NCBI RefSeq assembly: GCF_019977335.1
Contig: NZ_AP024653.1
Location: forward strand, 1,364,001 to 1,428,000
Length of the DNA: 64,000 nt
Direction of reading: 5' to 3'
DNA from: Arthrobacter sp. NicSoilB4
GTDB lineage: Bacteria; Actinomycetota; Actinomycetes; Actinomycetales; Micrococcaceae
Shown here: in pieces, positions 56,637-64,000 of the stretch
Layout: every line of letters begins with the position of its first letter
How positions within the stretch are numbered: the stretch's first letter is position 1
Position numbers and translations under genes: made by a program
Notes under the pieces: generated by a model
Seen by the model: the letters and a program-made list of their open reading frames with translations, nothing else
What the model was told of the DNA's origin: nothing
Databases searched by the model: none

Positions 56637-59600
56637 CTACTTCAGTTTGGGGACGGGCGCGGCCGGGCCGCCCCAGGGGCTCACCGGATTGCCCATCCAG
56701 TAGGTCCCGGCGGGCACCGTTTCGCCCCGCATCACGAGGGACGCAGGACCCACAGTGCCGCCTGTGCCAATCCGGGCCTGCGGGAGGATGACTCCGTGCG
56801 GTCCCATCGTTGCCCCGTCATCGAGCGTAACAGTGTCGATGCTCATGACCCGATCGTGGAAGAGATGGGTCTGGACCACGCAGCCGCGGTTGACGGTGGA
56901 GTTCCGGCCAAGCGTGACGAGGTCTGCTTCGGGCAGCCAGTAGCTTTCGCACCACGTGCCGGCACCGATCTTGGCGCCCAGGGCCCGGAGCCACCAGACC
57001 AGGGCCGGCGTGCCGCTGGCGGAGCGGGCGAACCAGGGGGCGCTGACCATTTCGATGAACGTGTCCACCACCTCGTTGCGCCAGATGAAGGAGCTCCACA
57101 GCGGATGCTCGCCGGGCTTGATGCGCCCGACCAGCAGCCATTTAGCCACGACGGCGCTGCCCGCCGCCACTGCGCCGGCGAGGAGAATCACCACGCCGCC
57201 CAGCAGGGCCGCCACGCCGTAGTTGAAGACTGTGGCGAGCCAGTCGAAGGCGAGGAAGACCCCGGCCGCGACGGCAACCGTTGTCACTACGGGGACAAAG
57301 CGGCACAGCTCCCACAGTGCCCGGGCAACCTTGAGCTTCAGGGGCGGCTGATAGGTCCTTGTGTCGTCGGAGGCGATGGCGGTGCGCCGGAGCCGGACCG
57401 GCGGGCTGCCCAACCAGGACGTGCCGGATTTCGCCTTCGCCGGAGTCGCCGAGAGCACGGCGACGAGGGAGTTCTTCGGCACGTTGCGGCCGGGAGCAGT
57501 CATGCCGGAATTGCCGAGGAAAGAGCGTTTGCCGATTTTTGCCGGGGCGATCCGCAACCACCCGCCGTCGAGCTCGTAGGACGCCACCATCGTGTCGTCG
57601 GCCAGGAAGGCGCCTTCGCCGACCGTGGTCATCTTGGGGATCAGCAGGACAGTCGAGGCCTCCACGTTCTTGCCGATCCTGGCGCCGAGCAGGCGCAGCC
57701 AGGCAGGAGTGAAGAGGCTGGCGTAAATCGGGAAGAGCAGGTCGCGGGCCAGATCCAGGACGCGCTCCGTGGCCCAGACCTGCCAGCCGATTCTGCTCCG
57801 GACCCGGTAGTACCCTTCGGCCAGGCCCACACCCAGGAGCCGGGTGGTCAGGAGTATCAGCACCAGGTTGGACAGGAACCAGACCAGGGCCGCAGGCGGA
57901 AGGGACAGCAGGAGTTGCGGGAGTGCCGCGCTGAGCGACTCGCTGCCGCGGATGAAGCCGAAGACCACCAGCGCCGCGGCCGCCGCCGAGACATAGGGGA
58001 TCAGGGCCAGGACGGCCGAGGCAGTGGCGAAGCCGGCGAACCAGAGCCTGCCGATCAGCGGGTGGTGCCGGGGAGCGTCCGGCCAGGAGGATTTGGCTTT
58101 GCCGCGCCGCTCGGCCGGGGACCCGGCGACGAGTTGGCCGGACTTCACCTTGCCCAGGACAGCCGAGCCGGGTTCCACCTTCGCACCGGCGCCGATCGTG
58201 GCGCCCGGCATGAGCGTGCTGCGTGCCCCGACCGTGGCGCCGGGACCGATGCGGATGGCCCCGATGTGGACGACGTCGCCGTCGATCCACCAGCCGGACA
58301 GGTCGACCTCGGGCTCGACGTTGCAGCCGTTGCCGAGCGAGAGCAGCCCGGTGACGGGCGGCAACGAGTGCAGCTGGACGTCGTTGCCGATTTTCGCTCC
58401 GAGGGCCCGGGCGTAGTACGGCACCCAGGGCGCGCTGGCGAGGCTGATGGCGCTGGCCAGGTCCTGGATCTGTTCGGCGAGCCAGAGGCGCAGGTGGACC
58501 CGGCCGGACCGGGGATACGTCCCCGGCACCACGTTGCGGAGCAGGAGGCGGGCAGCGGCGATGGAGATCAGCATCCGGCCCGCAGGACTCACGAAGATGA
58601 GCCAGGAAGCGCCCACCCACCACCAGGACACCGTGGGTGCCGCCGTGAAGCCGGCGAAGGAAGCGAGTAGATTGTTCGCCGCCATCAGGTACGTCAGCCA
58701 GCGCATGCCCACGAGGATGTGCAGGGGAACGCCCATCAGGGTCTGGAAGACCTGTGACCTGCGGGCCGTGCGCCGAACCGTGCGTTCCGGGGCCGGGCCC
58801 GCCCCGCCGTCGGGCAGGGACTGGCGCGCGACGTCGATGAGCGCCCCGATCCGGGGAGTGGCGTAGATGTCAGCCACCGTGATCGTGGGGTAGTGGACCC
58901 GAAGGGCGGAGACGAGTTGCGCGGCGGCCAGGGATCCGCCCCCGTAGGCGAAGAAATCGGCGTCGAGGCTGGCCGCATTGCCGCCCAGCACCGCGCCCCA
59001 CTGCTCCACGATCCAGGTTGCGTCGTCCGGGAGGTTCAGCGGGGCCGCTTCGGTGTCGGCGGCCCCGGCCCCTGCCAGGGGCCACGGCAGCGCGTGCCGG
59101 TCCACCTTGCCGCTGGTCTTGGTCGGCAGAGAATCGACCACGGTCAGCAGCGGGATCAGCGGGGCCGGCAGGCTCTCGCCGAGCAGCTCCCGTGCGGCGG
59201 CCAGATCGAGATTCCTGCCTTCGGTCGGGGCCAGGTAGCCGACCAGGATCTGGTTGCCGGCCGCCGTCGTTTGCACCGTGGCGGCCGCTCCGGCGACATC
59301 CGGCAGCGACTGAAGGGCGGCGTCGATCTCGCCGAGTTCGATCCGGCGCCCGCCGAGCTTGACCTGTTCGTCGGCGCGGCCCTGGAAGACCAGCCCCGCG
59401 GCCTCGTAGCGGACCAAATCTCCCGAGCGGTAGGCCCGCTCCCAGCCCAATGACGGCATGGGGGCATATTTCTCGGCGTCCTTCGCCGGGTCCAGGTACC
59501 GGGCCAGGCCCACGCCGCCGATGATCAGTTCGCCGATTTCACCCTCCCCGACCGGCAGGGAATGGGCATCCACGACGGCGAGGTCCCAGCCGTCCAGCGG

Positions 59601-60602
59601 CAGGCCGATCCGCACCGGGCCGGGACCGCCAAGCGGTGCTGCGCAGGCGACGACGGTGGCCTCGGTGGGGCCGTACGTGTTCCAGACCTCGCGGCCTTCG
59701 ACGGCGAGCCGCTCGGCGAGGTCCGGCGGGCACGCTTCGCCGCCGAAGATCAGCAGGCGGACGCTCTCGAGGGACTCCACCGGCCACAGCGCGGCGAGGG
59801 TGGGCACCGTGGAAACAACCGTGATGCCGTGGCTGATCAGCCACGGGCCAAGGTCCATGCCGGTCCGGACCAGGGCGCGGGGCGCCGGGACGAGGCAGGC
59901 GCCATGCCGCCACGCGAGCCACATTTCCTCGCAGGAGGCGTCGAAGGCGACCGAAAGCCCCGCCAGGACACGGTCCTGCGTCCCGACCGGATCGTCCTGC
60001 TGGAAGAGCCGGGCTTCAGCGTCGACGAAGGCCGCCGCAGAACGGTGCTGCACCGCCACGCCTTTGGGGGTCCCGGTGGAACCTGAGGTGAAGATGACCC
60101 AGGCGTCGTCGTCAAGTCCGGGAAGCCGGGGAGCGGGGAACGGGCGGGGCCGCTGCCCCTCCGTCACGATCTCCCCGGCGCCGTGTAATATCCCGGCAAC
60201 CCGGGCCTCGCCGAACACAAGCCTGGCCCGCTCTTCCGGGTCGTCCGCGTCCACCGGGACATAGGCGGCCCCGACCATCAGGATGGCCAGGATCGAGACA
60301 TAGAGCAGGTTGGTGCCCGACGGGATCCGGACGCCGATCTTGTCCCCGGCGCCGAGGCCCGCCAGGTGCAGCTCCTTCGCCGTGGCCTGGACGGCAGACA
60401 GGAGCTGGGCGTAACTGAGCGATTCGTGGCCGTCGTCGAGGGCAGAGGCCTCCGGAAAGCGCGCCGCGGTGTCTTCCAGGATGTCGACCAGGGTCCGCTC
60501 CGGCGGTGCGGCCAGGGACCCCGGAAGCTGCGGCCGGAACGCCGGGCTGACGGTGGCGAGGGCCTGCGGAGGGCCGCTGTGTTGCGCTTGCTGATCAGTC
60601 AC
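56637..60602 (-). CDS. pls: Pls/PosA-type non-ribosomal peptide synthetase, probable epsilon-poly-L-lysine synthetase
   Basis: 1321 aa. Adenylation domain ~35-515 (A3 FTSGSTGTPKGV, A5 NTYGPTEATV, A8 GRADEQVKLGGRRIELGEID), carrier domain ~525-600 with Ser557 in FAYGGGSLAA. Then six TM helices in three pairs (~630-690, ~850-925, ~1100-1155), each pair followed by a left-handed beta-helix-like domain (~735-815, ~973-1045, ~1208-1312). This is the layout and size of S. albulus Pls. Specificity residues D221 A222 E225 S264 I285 G287 T309 V317 V318 K499 give DAESIGTVVK, a lysine-type code. No condensation or thioesterase domain, as in Pls. GTG start. Confidence 0.9.
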   Translation of the reverse strand: MTDQQAQHSGPPQALATVSPAFRPQLPGSLAAPPERTLVDILEDTAARFPEASALDDGHESLSYAQLLSAVQATAKELHLAGLGAGDKIGVRIPSGTNLLYVSILAILMVGAAYVPVDADDPEERARLVFGEARVAGILHGAGEIVTEGQRPRPFPAPRLPGLDDDAWVIFTSGSTGTPKGVAVQHRSAAAFVDAEARLFQQDDPVGTQDRVLAGLSVAFDASCEEMWLAWRHGACLVPAPRALVRTGMDLGPWLISHGITVVSTVPTLAALWPVESLESVRLLIFGGEACPPDLAERLAVEGREVWNTYGPTEATVVACAAPLGGPGPVRIGLPLDGWDLAVVDAHSLPVGEGEIGELIIGGVGLARYLDPAKDAEKYAPMPSLGWERAYRSGDLVRYEAAGLVFQGRADEQVKLGGRRIELGEIDAALQSLPDVAGAAATVQTTAAGNQILVGYLAPTEGRNLDLAAARELLGESLPAPLIPLLTVVDSLPTKTSGKVDRHALPWPLAGAGAADTEAAPLNLPDDATWIVEQWGAVLGGNAASLDADFFAYGGGSLAAAQLVSALRVHYPTITVADIYATPRIGALIDVARQSLPDGGAGPAPERTVRRTARRSQVFQTLMGVPLHILVGMRWLTYLMAANNLLASFAGFTAAPTVSWWWVGASWLIFVSPAGRMLISIAAARLLLRNVVPGTYPRSGRVHLRLWLAEQIQDLASAISLASAPWVPYYARALGAKIGNDVQLHSLPPVTGLLSLGNGCNVEPEVDLSGWWIDGDVVHIGAIRIGPGATVGARSTLMPGATIGAGAKVEPGSAVLGKVKSGQLVAGSPAERRGKAKSSWPDAPRHHPLIGRLWFAGFATASAVLALIPYVSAAAAALVVFGFIRGSESLSAALPQLLLSLPPAALVWFLSNLVLILLTTRLLGVGLAEGYYRVRSRIGWQVWATERVLDLARDLLFPIYASLFTPAWLRLLGARIGKNVEASTVLLIPKMTTVGEGAFLADDTMVASYELDGGWLRIAPAKIGKRSFLGNSGMTAPGRNVPKNSLVAVLSATPAKAKSGTSWLGSPPVRLRRTAIASDDTRTYQPPLKLKVARALWELCRFVPVVTTVAVAAGVFLAFDWLATVFNYGVAALLGGVVILLAGAVAAGSAVVAKWLLVGRIKPGEHPLWSSFIWRNEVVDTFIEMVSAPWFARSASGTPALVWWLRALGAKIGAGTWCESYWLPEADLVTLGRNSTVNRGCVVQTHLFHDRVMSIDTVTLDDGATMGPHGVILPQARIGTGGTVGPASLVMRGETVPAGTYWMGNPVSPWGGPAAPVPKLK

Positions 60603-60709
60603 AGGGGGATCGTCTCCGGCCTAGGTGAACGGAAGGTGTCCGGGTTCGCTTTGTGTTAATACTCCGCCACTGTCCGGACGATCGCACGCTGTTTCCCTCA
60701 TCTGTTTCC

Positions 60710-60744
60710 AAGACCCGGGTACTGGGCACCTGGGAACGGGTCTT
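60710..60744 (-). terminator. Terminator of the quinone oxidoreductase gene
   Basis: AAGACCCG (60710-60717) pairs with CGGGTCTT (60737-60744), overlapping the stop codon region of the oxidoreductase. It would separate that gene from the pls transcript on the same strand. Confidence 0.55.
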
Positions 60745-61706
60745 TAGGGAACCAGGATGACCTTGCCGGTAGTGCGCCGCTGCTCGAGGTCATCGTGGGC
60801 CTGGGCGGCCTCCGCCAGATCGTAGCGGGCGCCTACCCGCACTTTGAGGCTTCCGTCGGCCACAGCTGCGAAGAGCTCGTCAGAGCGCCAGCGGCGTTCC
60901 TGCGCGTTGCGCAGGAAATGCCCGATCGTCGGCCGGGTGAGGTACAGGGAGCCTCCGGAGTTGAGCCGTTGCGGGTCGAAGGGCGGAACGGGACCGGAAG
61001 CGGCACCGAACAGCACCAGCGTGCCGCGGATGCGCAGGGCCTCGAGGGACCCGTCGAAGGTGTCCTTGCCGACGCCGTCGTACACGACATCCGCGCCGGT
61101 GCCGTCAGTCAGTTCGCGGACCCTGGCGGCGAAGCCGTCATAGCGGAGCACGTGGTCGGCGCCGGCTTCGCGGGCCAGTTGCTCCTTGTCATCGGTGGAG
61201 ACGGTGGTGATGACGCGCGCGCCCCGCGCCTTGAGCAGCTGGATCAGCAGCAGGCCGACGCCGCCGGCTCCGGCGTGCAGCAGGACGGTGTGGCCCGGCT
61301 CGACCTTGAAGGAGGAATTGATCAGGTAATGCGCGGTGATGCCCTGCAGCGGCAAGGCAGCGGCCGTAAAGTCGTCCACGCCGTGGGGGACGGGCAGCGC
61401 TTTGTCCTCATCGATGAGGGCGTAGCCGGCGTAGCAGTTGATGCCCTCCGCCGTGGCTACGCGGTCACCGGCGGAGAAGCCGGTGACGCCGTCGCCGAGT
61501 TCCTCCACCGTGCCCGAGGCCTCGGACCCGGGGGTGAACGGGTACGGAACTTTGTAGCTTCCGCTGCGCTTGTAGGTGTCGATGAAGTTCACGCCGACGG
61601 CGGCGACCTTGACCAGGAGCTGGCCGGGCCCCGGAACCGGGCGCTCCACCTTGGTCAGGGTGAGGACGTCGGGGCCCCCGGCCTCGCGGGCGACGATTGC
61701 ATGCAT
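60744..61706 (-). CDS. qor: Zinc-free quinone oxidoreductase (MDR family)
   Basis: 320 aa. N-terminal GroES-like domain (MHAIVAREAGGPDVLTL, VKVAAVGVNFIDTYKRSG) and a Rossmann NADPH domain (HAGAGGVGLLLIQLLKARGA). DVVYDGVGKDTFDGSLEALR is typical of Qor. It lacks the structural-zinc cysteines of alcohol dehydrogenases. ATG 61706 is 7 nt from AAGGAG; an ATG three bases upstream is the alternative. Single-gene unit, likely cytoplasmic detoxification. Confidence 0.9.
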   Translation of the reverse strand: MHAIVAREAGGPDVLTLTKVERPVPGPGQLLVKVAAVGVNFIDTYKRSGSYKVPYPFTPGSEASGTVEELGDGVTGFSAGDRVATAEGINCYAGYALIDEDKALPVPHGVDDFTAAALPLQGITAHYLINSSFKVEPGHTVLLHAGAGGVGLLLIQLLKARGARVITTVSTDDKEQLAREAGADHVLRYDGFAARVRELTDGTGADVVYDGVGKDTFDGSLEALRIRGTLVLFGAASGPVPPFDPQRLNSGGSLYLTRPTIGHFLRNAQERRWRSDELFAAVADGSLKVRVGARYDLAEAAQAHDDLEQRRTTGKVILVP

Positions 61707-61780
61707 CATGGAACTCCTTGGCTGGGCTGACGTTCGTGGACCTGATCCTGGACCCATCCTAGGGACATTGGCGCCAACGA

Positions 61781-61813
61781 CGAAGTGACGGCCGGTATCC
61801 GGCCGTCACTTCG
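61781..61813. terminator. 15-bp perfect inverted repeat
   Basis: CGAAGTGACGGCCGG and CCGGCCGTCACTTCG with a three-base TAT loop, between the desaturase stop and the oxidoreductase start. Likely a terminator for the desaturase (-), though neither side has a long T run. Confidence 0.55.
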
Positions 61814-61897
61814 GGTCAAACAGGAAAACAGGGGCACCATGAGGGCGGCCAGGGCGCTTTCGCGTCTGCGGAGCCTCCCGTCCGGGAGCGCCGACCC

Positions 61898-62989
61898 CTA
61901 GTAGCGGCGGGTGACAGTGGCCATCGGGCACTCAAAGTGGCGTCCCGCGGAGAGCCCGACGTCGTTGAGGTAGCGGACGATGATGCCGTAGGACTGCAGC
62001 AGCGTGGTCTCGGTGTAGGGGACCTGGTGCTTCGCGCAGAACTCACGGACGATCACGGCGGCCTTGTCGAGCTGCGGGCGGGCCATGTCCGGGAAGAGGT
62101 GGTGCTCAGCCTGGCGGTTGAGGCCGCCGAGCAGGATGTCCATGAAGCGGCCGCCGGAGATGTTCCGGGACGTCAGGACCTGGCGGCTGAAGAAGTCCAC
62201 GCGGCTGTCGGCCGGCAGGACCGGCATGCCCTTGTGGTTCGGCGCGAAAGACGCGCCCATGTAGAAACCGAAGACGGCGAGCTGGACCGCGATGAACGCG
62301 AGTGCCATGCCCCACGGCAGGAAGGTGAAAGCGAGCACGGGCAGCAGGCTGAGGCGGGCAATGAGGATCGGGATTTCGACCCAGCGGTGCGTGACCTTGG
62401 CGCGCTGGAAGATGAACTTGATCGAATCGATCTGCAGGCCCAGGCCAACGAGGAACAACAGCGGGAAGAAGAGCCAGCCCTGTTTGCGGGTGAGGAAGGA
62501 GAACCGGCCCTGCCGGGTCGCCGCGGCTTCCGGGAAGAACGCGATGGCACCCGTGGCGATGTCCGGGTCCTTGGAAATGACGTTGGGGTGGTTGTGGTGC
62601 GCGCCGTGCTTCTGCTCCCACCAGGAGTAGCTGATCCCGGCAACCGAGGTGGCCAGCAGCCGTGCGGCCCAGTCATTGGCGCGGCGGGAGGCGAAGATCT
62701 GCCGGTGCCCGGCCTCGTGGGCCAGAAAGCTGAGCTGGGTGCAGAGGATGCCTAGGGCGGCGGCGATGAGGAGCTGGAACCAGCTGTCACCGATCAGCGC
62801 GAAGCCGAACCAGGTGGCGGTCATGAGGAGCACCAGGACCGAAAACACTGTGACGTAGAAGCCGACGCGGCGTTCAAGCAGGCCTGCGGCCTTGACGGTC
62901 TTGAGGAGTTCCGAGTAGCTCAGGACAACGGCGTTCGGCTGCCGGATCCGCGATTTTGGTCGCTCCGGAGTGGCGGTGGTGAGGGTCAT
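61898..62989 (-). CDS. Fatty acid desaturase
   Basis: 363 aa membrane di-iron enzyme. The three histidine boxes are HEAGHRQ, KHGAHHNHPN and RQAEHHLFPDM, spaced as in acyl-lipid/acyl-CoA front-end or DesA3-like desaturases. Several TM helices (FYVTVFSVLVLLMTATWFGFAL and later). It would introduce a double bond into membrane acyl chains, using an external electron donor. Bond position is not predictable. Confidence 0.93.
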   Translation of the reverse strand: MTLTTATPERPKSRIRQPNAVVLSYSELLKTVKAAGLLERRVGFYVTVFSVLVLLMTATWFGFALIGDSWFQLLIAAALGILCTQLSFLAHEAGHRQIFASRRANDWAARLLATSVAGISYSWWEQKHGAHHNHPNVISKDPDIATGAIAFFPEAAATRQGRFSFLTRKQGWLFFPLLFLVGLGLQIDSIKFIFQRAKVTHRWVEIPILIARLSLLPVLAFTFLPWGMALAFIAVQLAVFGFYMGASFAPNHKGMPVLPADSRVDFFSRQVLTSRNISGGRFMDILLGGLNRQAEHHLFPDMARPQLDKAAVIVREFCAKHQVPYTETTLLQSYGIIVRYLNDVGLSAGRHFECPMATVTRRY

Positions 62990-63125
62990 GTAACGCGTGC
63001 CTCGATGCTGTTACGGGCAACGCTGCATCCGACACTCGGACTGCACGGTCTGGATCACCCTTTACCAAGCATACGCCCGCACCGTTACCCGGCCCTCCCG
63101 ATCCGGACGGGCGGGCCAGGGCTGA

Positions 63126-64000
<875 letters not shown>

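Noticed and set aside
55344..58670. 1108-codon plus-strand frame opposite the M1 and pls genes
   Set aside because: Shadow frame; the minus strand carries complete, motif-rich proteins over the whole interval.

Overview
The window is a stretch of chromosome from a high-GC actinobacterium, most likely a Micrococcaceae/Arthrobacter-type organism. The signs are strong GC bias at third codon positions, many GTG and TTG starts, PriA in place of a plain HisA, DUF3046 next to recA, a ClgR-type regulator after ftsK-pgsA-cinA, and Mycobacterium-like LexA operators. Gene content is mostly core; I see no rRNA, tRNA, CRISPR array, insertion sequence or prophage.

Layout. 0.1-4.6 kb: a polytopic membrane molybdoprotein followed by the overlapping Mo-cofactor genes moeA-moaC-mog-moaE. 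4.7-11.4 kb: lysine/DAP genes dapB and dapA and RNase J, interrupted by an acyltransferase-like membrane protein, a short DUF222-like gene with a LexA box, and a nitrilase-family amidase. 11.5-16.3 kb: ftsK-pgsA-cinA-clgR. 16.3-23.4 kb: marR, DUF3046, recA-recX, miaB-miaA, dapF and an RsmC-like methyltransferase. 23.4-29.3 kb: hflX-dinG, then lexA divergent from a small LysM membrane protein that matches the SOS division inhibitors of Actinobacteria. 29.4-35.3 kb: hisC-hisB-hisH-(52-aa protein)-priA-sseB-MFS. 35.4-39.3 kb: DUF1844, the infC-rpmI-rplT operon behind a long leader with a terminator hairpin, and a SpoU-type rRNA methyltransferase. 39.4-48.9 kb: GlsB-like protein, a cation diffusion facilitator, an MFS exporter, mutT, pntAA-pntAB-pntB, an SOS-linked radical SAM gene, pcp and a SIMPL-domain protein. 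49-55.2 kb: pheS-pheT, a 4'-phosphopantetheinyl transferase, dinB and a VOC protein. 55.2-60.6 kb: a 1321-residue Pls-type single-module NRPS and an M1 aminopeptidase. 60.7-64 kb: quinone oxidoreductase, fatty acid desaturase and the start of argC, which runs off the window.

Three themes stand out. (1) An SOS network: LexA operators lie at recA, at the lexA/LysM intergenic region, at the DUF222-like gene and at the radical SAM gene. (2) A probable epsilon-poly-L-amino-acid system at 55-60 kb: the adenylation-domain specificity residues read DAESIGTVVK, a lysine-type code; the enzyme has the A-T-six TM-three LbH layout of poly-lysine synthetase; and a putative degrading/self-protection peptidase is 27 nt downstream. 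A phosphopantetheinyl transferase gene lies nearby but has no ordinary start codon for its conserved N-terminus. (3) RNA-level control: at least sixteen genes carry a TANNNT -10 element 6-8 nt before the start codon, which implies leaderless mRNAs, while infC has a roughly 240-nt leader with a 14-bp hairpin plus U-tract and an AUU start codon.
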